This document shows, in pieces, positions 1-5,415 of a stretch of 7,502 nucleotides of DNA (position 1 is its first letter; every line of letters begins with the position of its first letter). Source of the stretch: JALZBN01 sp035525375. GTDB taxonomy: Bacteria; Actinomycetota; Acidimicrobiia; Acidimicrobiales; AC-14. The stretch is from positions 1 to 7,502 of the forward strand of contig DATLEI010000009.1 in assembly GCA_035525375.1 (NCBI GenBank), in the 5' to 3' direction. The translations under genes were made by a program, and so were the position numbers. The notes under the pieces are model-generated. The model was not told the DNA's origin, made no database searches, and saw only the letters and a program-made list of their open reading frames with translations.

Positions 1-564
1 ACGGTGCCTCCGGAGGGCGGCGACGAGCAGCGGGTGGAGGCCGATGCGGCCCTTGCTGCGGGGCGTCTTCGGCTCGGCCTGGCCCACGTAGCGGTCCTCG
101 ACTTCGAGCCCGCTCGACGACATGGATGCTCGGCGAGTCGGAGTCGATGTCCACCAAGGGCCAGCGCAGGCCGGCCAGCTCGCCCGGGCGCAGGCCGCAC
201 ATGAGGCCGGTCAGCCACATCGCCGCCCGCGGGTCGGCCGGGATGGTCTCAAGGACGAGGCGCTTCATCTGCTCGACGCTGAGGCTCTTGCGGGTCTTGC
301 CCGGTCGCTTTTCGGGGAGCAGCACGTCGGCCGCAGGGTTGGTCTTGATCGTGCGGTGGCGGACGCCGTGCTGGAGCGCCTGGTTGAGGTAGTTCCAGTT
401 GCGGTCGATCGTGCTCGTGGCATAGCCGCGCTCGGCCATGTCAGCGAACAGCTTCTCCAGGCGCGGGTCGATACGCGATCGACCCAGAGCGGGCCGATCA
501 CCGGGCGGATGCTGGTGCCCAGGAGCTTACGAGCGTTGGCCACCGTGTTCGGCGACTTGGACCG
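1..564 (-). pseudogene. Phage-type tyrosine recombinase (integrase), frameshifted and partial
   Basis: Reading leftward from about 564, three reading-frame pieces together give a continuous actinobacterial integrase. The first contains SPNTVANARKLLGTSIRPVIG (core-binding SAM-like domain). The second runs from LEKLFADMAERGY through WNYLNQALQHGVR, NPAADVLLPEKRPGK and the catalytic-domain block LTGLMCGLRPGELAGLRW, whose Arg in LRPGE is the first catalytic arginine (about 172-195). The third reads EVEDRYVGQAEPKTPRSKGR then IGLHPLLVAALRRHR to the window edge. The frame changes near 471-480 and again near 104-109, and the two shifts cancel. The His-x-x-Arg and the nucleophilic Tyr lie outside the window. 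The N-terminal arm domain is absent, because a 2H-phosphoesterase fragment sits where it should be. Integrases of this class insert or excise prophages and integrative elements; this copy should be inactive. Sequencing error is the alternative explanation for the frameshifts, but the missing N-terminus argues for real decay. Confidence 0.85.
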
Positions 565-593
565 GGCGTGGCGCGACTTCTTGCACGTTGGGG

Positions 594-746
594 CAGCCGA
601 TCTGAAGGCAGGAACGGGTACACGAGTGTGATGTGGGCCGGCGCGGTCAGCCGCTTGTCGTTCGGCAGCAGCCTGTTCGATGCCGCGAGAGCGTCATCTG
701 CCTCGGGCACCAGGACAACCAGATTCGTCGCGTCCTCCACGACCAC
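594..746 (-). pseudogene. 2H phosphoesterase / 2'-5' RNA ligase-like protein, N-terminal fragment
   Basis: The minus strand encodes ATNLVVLVPEADD, then PAHITLVYPFLPSDRL. This matches the N-terminus of the 2H phosphoesterase superfamily (2'-5' RNA ligase-like proteins): a hydrophobic first strand followed by the first H-x-T motif, here HIT, and a YPF segment. Complete family members have about 160-190 residues and need a second H-x-T motif for catalysis; that half is missing. The same open frame runs on for about 30 residues of unrelated, arginine-rich sequence, because the DNA beyond about 594 belongs to the integrase remnant in another frame. A GTG at 744-746 or 738-740 best fits the family N-terminus. 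An ATG at 927-929 would add about 60 residues without family resemblance and has no clear ribosome binding site. The exact junction lies somewhere in 565-594. No function is expected from the fragment. Confidence 0.65.
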
Positions 747-942
747 CGATTCTGGCCGCGGCGCCGCATCGCCGGCGCAGCGCAGCCGGCTCGCTGCCGA
801 AGCGGTGCTCGCCAGCCATGAGCCGCGTGGAGCCCGCTGCATCGTTCTCCATCGAGAGGGCGAATCTGCAAGCGCCTCACCGGGCGTCTCATAGGACCGG
901 ACCGCAAGCGCCTGCGAAATGTCCCCCATCGCCGACTCGGCG

Positions 943-1893
943 TCATTGCCTGTCGGTGAACCTCTTGGACATCATGAAGCCCACGTGGCACCCGGAAACC
1001 GCCTCCCGGACCTGGTGGCGCAGGTCGAGGCGAGGCTCATCGAGCTCGACGAACAGCTGGGGGACGTCATTGAAGGACGAGCGCCAGAAATGCAGGCCCG
1101 AGAGCGGCCCGTCGAGCATCGCGTCGACCTCAGCCTCGTAGAGATCAGCGTCGTAGACCCACTGGAACAGCAGGTTCGGCGTGTAGCCGAGGTGATACCA
1201 GAACCCGACGGCCTCGTCGGTCCCCAATGCCACGGAGTGGGCGCCGAGCCGTCGGGCCTCCGCCTCGACCCGCTCGACGAGACGACGCCCGATGCCTCGG
1301 TGGCGGAACGCCGGGATGACGCCGATGATGCGCAGGGTCACCGTGCCGTTGTCGTTGCGGAACCCGAGTGCGCCGCCGACCAAATCCCCCTCGGCCGTGG
1401 CGACGACCATCAGTGGCTGGTCGGTCGGGAGACGCTCGACGAGGTCGTCGACGCGGTGGTCGCCGCTGCCGATCGGCTCGGGCAGCTGGGCACCGGCCAG
1501 GTCGAACGCAGCCCGTAGGTCGGCCAGGTCGCGCACGGCGCGGAACTCGATCGCCGTGGCACCCCTGGTTTTCTCCGGACCGCCACCGAGACGGCAGCGG
1601 ACCTCGGCCAGCGCCTCTCGCCGGCTCAAGGTCTCCGCGGTCAGCGAACGCTCCCAGCCGTCCACGGCGTCGGCTGACGGCTCGGCAAGGAACTGGCTTA
1701 TGTCGGCCAGCCCGACGCCGGCTCGTCGCAACCGGCGCACGGTCGCAGCCTGCTCAAGCTGGGCGAGCTCGTAATACCGGTAGCCCGAGGCCGGGTCGAC
1801 GGCAGCCGGTACGAGCACGCCGGCCTCCGCGTAAGTCCGCAGCACCTTCGGCGAAAGCCCGCAGCGGCTGGAGAAGTCACCGATCGTGATCAT
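943..1893 (-). CDS. MerR-GNAT fusion: MerR-type DNA-binding domain plus GNAT acetyltransferase
   Basis: The protein has 316 residues from the ATG at 1891-1893. Residues ~1-75 form a MerR winged-helix domain: it starts MITIGDFSSRCGLSPKVLR, with the wing at SGYRYYEL, where family members usually read GYRxY. A short helical linker (~80-105) follows, then a GNAT domain (~115-245) with acetyl-CoA-binding motif A around VIPAFRHRGIGRRL (R/Q-x-x-G-x-G) and the FWYHLGY segment typical of the GNAT C-terminus. About 70 further residues (GLHFWRSSFNDVPQLF region) form a tail I cannot assign. The likely role is a cytoplasmic regulator whose effector part binds acetyl-CoA or acetylates a small molecule or amine; the substrate is unknown. 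An ATG at 1912-1914 adds seven residues and has a GTGAGG upstream, but it falls inside a good MerR-type -10 element, so I prefer 1893. The gene stands alone: the DUF402 gene is 135 nt upstream beyond its promoter. Confidence 0.9.
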   Translation of the reverse strand: MITIGDFSSRCGLSPKVLRTYAEAGVLVPAAVDPASGYRYYELAQLEQAATVRRLRRAGVGLADISQFLAEPSADAVDGWERSLTAETLSRREALAEVRCRLGGGPEKTRGATAIEFRAVRDLADLRAAFDLAGAQLPEPIGSGDHRVDDLVERLPTDQPLMVVATAEGDLVGGALGFRNDNGTVTLRIIGVIPAFRHRGIGRRLVERVEAEARRLGAHSVALGTDEAVGFWYHLGYTPNLLFQWVYDADLYEAEVDAMLDGPLSGLHFWRSSFNDVPQLFVELDEPRLDLRHQVREAVSGCHVGFMMSKRFTDRQ

Positions 1894-1909
1894 GTCGTCC
1901 ACGACGACG

Positions 1910-1940
1910 ATCATGAGGCCTCACCCCCGGGCAAGGTCAA
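1910..1940 (-). promoter_or_regulatory. MerR-type promoter/operator with 19-bp spacer
   Basis: On the minus strand, TTGACC (1940-1935) and CATGAT (1915-1910, 4/6 to consensus) are separated by exactly 19 bp. Promoters controlled by MerR-family proteins characteristically have an over-long 19-20 bp spacer carrying a dyad. The spacer here holds an imperfect dyad, CCTTGCCC - GG - GGGTGAGG (6 of 8 positions pair), starting at the last two bases of the -35. It lies directly in front of the MerR-GNAT gene, so autoregulation is the simple inference. Transcription would start near 1903, about 10 nt before the ATG at 1893. Confidence 0.5.
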
Positions 1941-2048
1941 CCGATCCCACGGCCGCGTCCTGCCGAAGTCGGCACCAACGGGTGGCTCCCAGCAACGCCG
2001 ATACGCGTGGGGCGGGTTCATCCGACACCCGTCGAAGGGGAGACAACG

Positions 2049-2621
2049 TCACCACGTGCGCCGAACCCGGAGCTGCAACCGCTCAGGAATTGGGCCTCTC
2101 TCCATCGGAGGAGCGACCGGTGGCTGGCTCGGCCTGAGTGGGGCCCTCTCGTGGAGCCACGGCAGGAGGTCTCCTGACTCCACGAGATTCAGGAGCTGCC
2201 GGAGCCCCCGTCTCGCACCTCGCTCCTCGGAGCGGGAGACGAGGCCGCGATTCAGCATCTCCTCGAACTCGGCCTCATCGCCAACCACGTAAGACCGGGT
2301 GTCCGCCCGTACGAGGACGTCGATGAAGAGATCGACTCCGTAGGTGCTGTCGTTCTCACGCTCCATCGGAGTGGCGATGTCGCAGTTGAAGGCGAACGGG
2401 ACATCGGCGTCGCCGGTTTCGACCAGGTTGCCGGCGAGGTCGGTGGTGACGTTGATCTTGAACCACTGCTCGGCGAAGGAGTAGTGGCGCAGCACTACAT
2501 CGTCGTAGATGGCCTCCGTGATCGCGATCTGGTCCTCAATCCGGAGAACGCCCGAGGTCGGCGTCCGAAAGATTCTGACCGTCGCCTCGTCCGGATGGAA
2601 GTCGTAGTCCGACAGCACCAC
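2049..2621 (-). CDS. DUF402 family protein (FomD-like)
   Basis: The protein has 190 residues from a GTG at 2619-2621. An in-frame TAG lies five codons upstream, so the start must be this GTG or the GTG right after it. Residues ~50-160 carry the DUF402 pattern: an aromatic EQWFKINV strand, acidic NCDIATP and GVDLFIDVLV strands, then DEAEFEEMLNRGLVSRSEE and the helix GLRQLLNLVESGDLLPWL. DUF402 proteins form a barrel that binds metal and phosphate-containing ligands. Characterised relatives include FomD, which hydrolyses a cytidylylated intermediate in fosfomycin biosynthesis, and Ntdp nucleoside-phosphate phosphatases. The substrate here is not predictable. The last ~30 residues (PLRPSQPPVAPP onwards) are a proline/arginine-rich tail outside the domain. 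The gene is followed on the same strand by the MerR-GNAT gene, but that gene has its own promoter, so co-transcription is uncertain. Confidence 0.8.
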   Translation of the reverse strand: MVLSDYDFHPDEATVRIFRTPTSGVLRIEDQIAITEAIYDDVVLRHYSFAEQWFKINVTTDLAGNLVETGDADVPFAFNCDIATPMERENDSTYGVDLFIDVLVRADTRSYVVGDEAEFEEMLNRGLVSRSEERGARRGLRQLLNLVESGDLLPWLHERAPLRPSQPPVAPPMERGPIPERLQLRVRRTW

Positions 2622-2852
2622 TCCATCATGCGACGACTATCGACGTGTCCGCCCACGTGAGCGGCGCCATTCCACAACGCCGCGAGCGACGAACGGGCCG
2701 GAGGCTTGACGAATGGCCGCCGTCAGCCTCTCGACCATCGGACGGACGGGTCCGGTCGACGACGAGGCGACGCATCCCCGAACCCCGGCCACTGCGAGTA
2801 GCAGACCCCGCCCATATCGCCGGCTGAGCGGCCACCACATGGTTGCGCTCCG
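2622..2852 (-). other. Divergent intergenic region; only a weak small ORF seen
   Basis: This stretch separates the minus-strand DUF402 gene from the plus-strand kinase-like gene. It holds one arguable minus-strand ORF of 73 codons (ATG at 2856-2858, TAG at 2637-2639, ending 15 nt before the DUF402 GTG) with GAGG about 6 nt upstream of its ATG. Its start lies inside the tandem repeat, its third-position GC is visibly lower than in the neighbouring genes (about 21 of 73 codons end in A or T), and the product resembles nothing I know. A short LLLAVAGV run followed by RGC is not a proper lipobox. I regard it as probably non-coding. Promoters for the flanking genes should lie here, but I could not pick convincing -35/-10 pairs. 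Confidence 0.3.
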
Positions 2853-2890
2853 GGTCATGGGGGGCCTCGGAGGTCATAGGGGGCCTCGGA
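2853..2890. repeat. 19-bp tandem repeat, two copies
   Basis: Two abutting 19-bp units, GGTCATRGGGGGCCTCGGA, occupy 2853-2871 and 2872-2890 and differ at one position (G2859 versus A2878). The second copy ends about 16 nt before the GTG start of the kinase-like gene, so the repeat lies in its 5' leader or promoter. It could be a recent slippage duplication or a doubled protein-binding site. Confidence 0.8.
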
Positions 2891-2906
2891 AGGCAGAATT
2901 CTTTTG

Positions 2907-3437
2907 GTGCCCCTCATTTGGCTCACCGGAGTGCCCGGTGCCGGCAAGTCCACGGTCCGACGAGAGCTCGTCCGTCGGGGCGAGATCGCCCACGACGCTG
3001 ACGAGGATGGTTCCCGGGTATGGCTCGACCGAGCAACCGGGCTCGCAGTTGACGATCCCGGACGCGGTCGTCGTCCGCCAATCTGGAACGAACGCCATTG
3101 GTATCCAATCGCACGAGACCGAGTCGAGAGCCTGCGGCGGTCAGGCAACCACGACGTCGTGTTCCTGGCCGGGTCCGTTCCGAACGAGCTTGACGTGTGG
3201 GACCTCTTCGACCTCGTCCTCTGCTTGATCGTCGACGACGAGACCTTGCGGCACCGCCTCGCATCGCGAACGGACAACGATTTCGGGAAAGACCCAGCCG
3301 TACGAGATGCGGTCCTTAGCTGGAATGCCACCGCGGCGCAGAACTACACGCGCTTCGGGGCGACGCTCATCGATGCGACCCGGCCACTCGAGGATGTCGT
3401 TGACGACGTGGTCGCTGCGAGTAGACGTTCGCTCTGA
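2907..3437 (+). CDS. P-loop kinase-like ATPase, substrate unknown
   Basis: The protein has 176 residues from the GTG at 2907, or 177 from the adjacent TTG at 2904. GGAAGG at 2888-2893 is a somewhat distant ribosome binding site. A Walker A motif GVPGAGKST lies at residues 8-16, directly after a short first strand. DADEDG (30-35) with WLDRATG (39-45) is typical of a nucleoside/shikimate/adenylate-kinase-like family common in Actinobacteria. DVVFLAGS (83-90) is the likely Walker B/sensor strand, and the arginine-rich RHRLASRTDNDFGK (115-128) is the lid. Size and order fit a small nucleotide- or metabolite-phosphorylating enzyme, or a gluconate/cytidylate-kinase-like fold, acting in the cytoplasm. 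The phosphoryl acceptor cannot be read from the sequence. The methyltransferase gene is on the same strand 220 nt downstream, which is too far to infer a shared operon. Confidence 0.85.
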   Translation: MPLIWLTGVPGAGKSTVRRELVRRGEIAHDADEDGSRVWLDRATGLAVDDPGRGRRPPIWNERHWYPIARDRVESLRRSGNHDVVFLAGSVPNELDVWDLFDLVLCLIVDDETLRHRLASRTDNDFGKDPAVRDAVLSWNATAAQNYTRFGATLIDATRPLEDVVDDVVAASRRSL

Positions 3438-3551
3438 CCGGAGCCAGACGAGCGGTCACCATGCGGAGACTGCGATTGCGACCCAGCGTGTGCCCCGTAT
3501 CCACCAGGCATTCGCGACCGAGGGTGTCGCCCTGATCGCCGGCTGATGGAC

Positions 3552-3634
3552 GGGCAGCCTCGACGGCGGCGGAAATGCCGATGAGAGGCTGTTGGCTGAG
3601 CGCCGTCGATTCGGATGCCGCCGAGGAGCGATAA
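3552..3634 (+). promoter_or_regulatory. Candidate structured leader of the methyltransferase gene
   Basis: Between the kinase-like gene and the methyltransferase, three perfect inverted pairs compete for overlapping bases. CAGCCTC 3555-3561 pairs with GAGGCTG 3585-3591; TCGACGGCG 3560-3568 with CGCCGTCGA 3601-3609; CGGCGGC 3564-3570 with GCCGCCG 3617-3623. They cannot all form at once. A 19-codon ORF (ATG 3575-3577 or 3581-3583, TAA 3632-3634; product starts MPMRGCWLSAV) spans them and ends 23 nt before the methyltransferase ATG. This resembles a leader-peptide attenuator, but there is no strong promoter or ribosome binding site, and GC-rich DNA forms stems easily. Confidence 0.25.
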
Positions 3635-3657
3635 GCTGTGCTGGAGCGCTTCCAGGC

Positions 3658-4377
3658 ATGCCAGGATCGTCCGTGTCTTCGATCGATGGTCCCGTCGTTC
3701 GCATCGTTGCCAGCGTGCCTGAATCCATCGACCTCAACGATGTTGCGAAAGCGGAGTTGGTCCGAGACGGTTACGACCGGATTGCCGAGGACTATCTCCG
3801 CTTGGTGAGCGAGTCGCCAGACTCCCATCCGCGCCGGCAACGGACCGCCATGCTCTTGGCGGCCATCCCGGCTGGTTCTCAAGTCCTTGAGCTGGGGTGT
3901 GGTGCGGGAATACCTGTAGCTGCGGAGATCATCCGAGACGGGCACACCTACACCGGCGTCGACATCTCGGAGCGCCAGGTCGAGCTGGCGATGAGCCACC
4001 TCCCCGAGGGCGATTTTCGGGTGGGGAACGCACTTGACCAGGCGTTTGATGCCGAGGCGTTCGACGCTGTCCTTGCTCTGTACGTGTTGACGCATATTCC
4101 GCGCGAGCAGTGGCACACTCTGCTGGCGCGGATATTCCGATGGCTCAAGCCGCATGGGACCCTGCTGCTGAACGTTCCGCACGGCGATTCCCCCGGCTGG
4201 CTCGAGCAGGACTTCCTCGGGTTCGGCGGGACCAATTGGACAAACGCCTATGGCGCCCAGACGACCGTGGGCATCCTGGAGGCCGAGGGTCTTAGGGTCG
4301 TGGACGCGACTGCGCTGGCCGATGACGATTCGAGTCCGAACGGGTGGGTCTGGCTCACGGCCGTGAAGCGCGGTTGA
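3658..4377 (+). CDS. Class I SAM-dependent methyltransferase
   Basis: The protein has 239 residues from the ATG at 3658. The reading frame is open back to a TTG at 3592, and a GTG at 3715 is another possible start; the conserved part begins at about residue 36 (VRDGYDRIAEDYLRL). SAM-binding motif I is VLELGCGAGIPVA (76-88), the acidic motif II is TGVDIS (99-104), motif III is near FDAVLALYVLTHIPRE (135-150), and motif IV/V is RWLKPHGTLLLNVP (161-174). A DSPGWLEQDFLGF segment (177-189) is characteristic of a group of bacterial small-molecule methyltransferases. The enzyme transfers a methyl group from S-adenosylmethionine to an unidentified acceptor in the cytoplasm. The N-terminal ~20 residues before the conserved part are doubtful. 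It is convergent with the next gene. Codon use appears slightly less GC-rich than in the MarR operon, which may hint at separate acquisition. Confidence 0.9.
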   Translation: MPGSSVSSIDGPVVRIVASVPESIDLNDVAKAELVRDGYDRIAEDYLRLVSESPDSHPRRQRTAMLLAAIPAGSQVLELGCGAGIPVAAEIIRDGHTYTGVDISERQVELAMSHLPEGDFRVGNALDQAFDAEAFDAVLALYVLTHIPREQWHTLLARIFRWLKPHGTLLLNVPHGDSPGWLEQDFLGFGGTNWTNAYGAQTTVGILEAEGLRVVDATALADDDSSPNGWVWLTAVKRG

Positions 4378-4402
4378 GATGCCCCCTACCTCGGCACCAC
4401 GC

Positions 4403-4424
4403 GGCGGTCGCGTCCCTGATCGCC
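4403..4424 (+). terminator. Candidate hairpin terminator between convergent genes
   Basis: GGCGGTC (4403-4409) and GATCGCC (4418-4424) form a 7-bp stem with one G-U pair and an 8-nt loop, 26 nt after the methyltransferase stop. There is no T-tract, as is common for actinobacterial terminators. On the opposite strand one pair is lost, so it would serve the methyltransferase better than the convergent gene. Confidence 0.3.
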
Positions 4425-4443
4425 TAATACACGGGCATCGCCG

Positions 4444-4872
4444 TCAGCGGCTCCAACGGCGCCGACCCCAGGCAAGCGTGATGGTCCCACCAGGTGGAAC
4501 GGCCGCCCACGCTTCCGCCGCCGCATCGAGAGCGGCCGTACACGCCGTGGACCGACCTGCTCGCCAGGCGGCCCACGTCTCGTTGACGAGGTGCTCGGCG
4601 CGTCCCAAACCCGGCCTATTCGCTGCGATCGCCGCCTTCCCGGCCGCGTGGCGCGGCTTCCGCATGGATCGAAAAGTGCCACCGGCCTCGACTGTCCCGA
4701 AGAATCCGTCGGCGAGACCGAGCTCTCGCTCGATGACGAAGGTCACGATGTCGTGCGGCAGGTGTCGAGGGTCCGATCCCAGATGCGAACCGACGATGCG
4801 CGACTTGCCCTTCTTCGCAACCCAAGGCGGGAAGTCCCGCCGATGCGCCGCCTTCCGGAACGTCACTTCCAC
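4444..4872 (-). CDS. Conserved hypothetical protein, unknown function
   Basis: The protein has 142 residues from a GTG at 4870-4872; a second GTG two codons later is equally possible, with GGAG 9 nt before it. The conserved-looking core is LPHDIVTFVIERELGLADGF followed by FGTVEAGGTF (residues 38-67). I know this pattern from short actinobacterial proteins of unknown function whose members begin with an M-x-V-x-F strand, as here. The C-terminal half is alanine-rich and helical (AALDAAAEAWAAV) and ends in a short strand (GGTITLAW). There is no signal peptide, membrane segment or catalytic motif that I can name. The gene is convergent with the methyltransferase and separated by 66 nt. The ~220 bp upstream, up to the insertion sequence, show no recognisable gene. 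Confidence 0.7.
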   Translation of the reverse strand: MEVTFRKAAHRRDFPPWVAKKGKSRIVGSHLGSDPRHLPHDIVTFVIERELGLADGFFGTVEAGGTFRSMRKPRHAAGKAAIAANRPGLGRAEHLVNETWAAWRAGRSTACTAALDAAAEAWAAVPPGGTITLAWGRRRWSR

Positions 4873-5136
4873 GGACTCCGACGGTACGCCGGTGACGTCG
4901 GGCAGCGCCTCCGGTTTCCGACGGCACCCGCGTCACGCCGGTCGGCCATCGCCCGAATACCCCGCCGCGGCGCCCATAACGACTGCCCGCCGCCGAACTC
5001 GGGGGCCTCCCCAACAGCCGGCCATGGGTCACGATCCGAGAGCGCAGCTCGCTCCGGGTTCCCGCGACCAGGGCCCCGAGGTCCACCTGTTGTGGGAGTC
5101 CAAAGCCCAGCATGATGGGCAGGAGGACAGAGCACC

Positions 5137-5415
5137 GTGAAGAGACACCGACACACCCCCGAGCAGATCGTGCGGAAGCTCCGTGAAGGCGACCGCCTGC
5201 TGAACGAGGGCAAGGACATCGCCTAGGTGGTACGCCACCTCGAGATCGCCGAGAGCACCTGGAACCGCCGGCGGGCCCAGTACGGAGGCATGAAGGCCGA
5301 TGAGGCCACGCGCCTCCGCCAGCTCGAAACCGAGAACGCCAGGCTGAAGAAGCTGCTGGCCGAAGCCGAGCTGGACAAGGCCATGCTCAAGGAGCTGGCC
5401 GAGGGAGACTTCTAA
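5137..5415 (+). pseudogene. IS3-family transposase OrfA, interrupted by TAG
   Basis: From the GTG at 5137, with AGGAGG at 5121-5126, the frame reads KRHRHTPEQIVRKLREGDRL, then LLNEGKDIA. An in-frame TAG follows at 5224-5226 (codon 30), after which the family text resumes: VVRHLEIAESTWNRRRAQYG, GMKADEATRLRQLETENARL, KKLLAEAELDKAMLKELAEG and DF, ending in TAA at 5413-5415. Relatives have Glu where the TAG stands (GAG to TAG, one substitution). The protein normally supplies the helix-turn-helix (first ~55 residues) for binding terminal repeats and a leucine-zipper coiled coil (~60-85) for multimerisation. Reinitiation at the GTG at 5227-5229 could give only a version lacking most of the DNA-binding domain. 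Confidence 0.9.

Noticed and set aside
122..631. Long plus-strand ORF of 169 codons
   Set aside because: It is the antisense shadow of the integrase, whose family motifs (LRPGELAGLRW and others) are on the minus strand.
1292..1889. Plus-strand ORFs of 160 and 173 codons opposite the MerR-GNAT gene
   Set aside because: Arg/Pro/Ser-rich, low-complexity products without motifs, lying opposite a clear two-domain protein.
2100..2371. Repeated 11-mer CTCCATCGGAG at 2100-2110 and 2361-2371
   Set aside because: Both copies are inside the DUF402 coding region and encode PMER; a chance repeat without spacing logic.
2637..2858. 73-codon minus-strand ORF upstream of the DUF402 gene as a real gene
   Set aside because: Weak GC3, a start inside a tandem repeat and no recognisable sequence; kept only as a note in the intergenic entry.
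4378..4439. GATGCCC / GGGCATC inverted pair flanking the convergent intergenic region
   Set aside because: The 48-nt loop makes a functional hairpin unlikely; the shorter 4403-4424 stem is a better terminator candidate.
5080..5101. Exact left inverted repeat and target duplication of the insertion sequence
   Set aside because: Only a partial match to the reverse complement of the right end and no convincing duplication, so the boundary is given as approximate.
4616..5113. Minus-strand ORF beginning MLGFGLPQQV, reminiscent of LLM-type oxidoreductase N-termini
   Set aside because: The resemblance ends after about 10 residues, the frame crosses into another gene's antisense, and its start lies inside the probable left end of the insertion sequence.
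4379..5140. Plus-strand ORF of 253 codons between the methyltransferase and the insertion sequence
   Set aside because: The composition is that of GC-rich shadow ORFs, with no domain text, and the opposite strand carries a better protein at 4444-4872.
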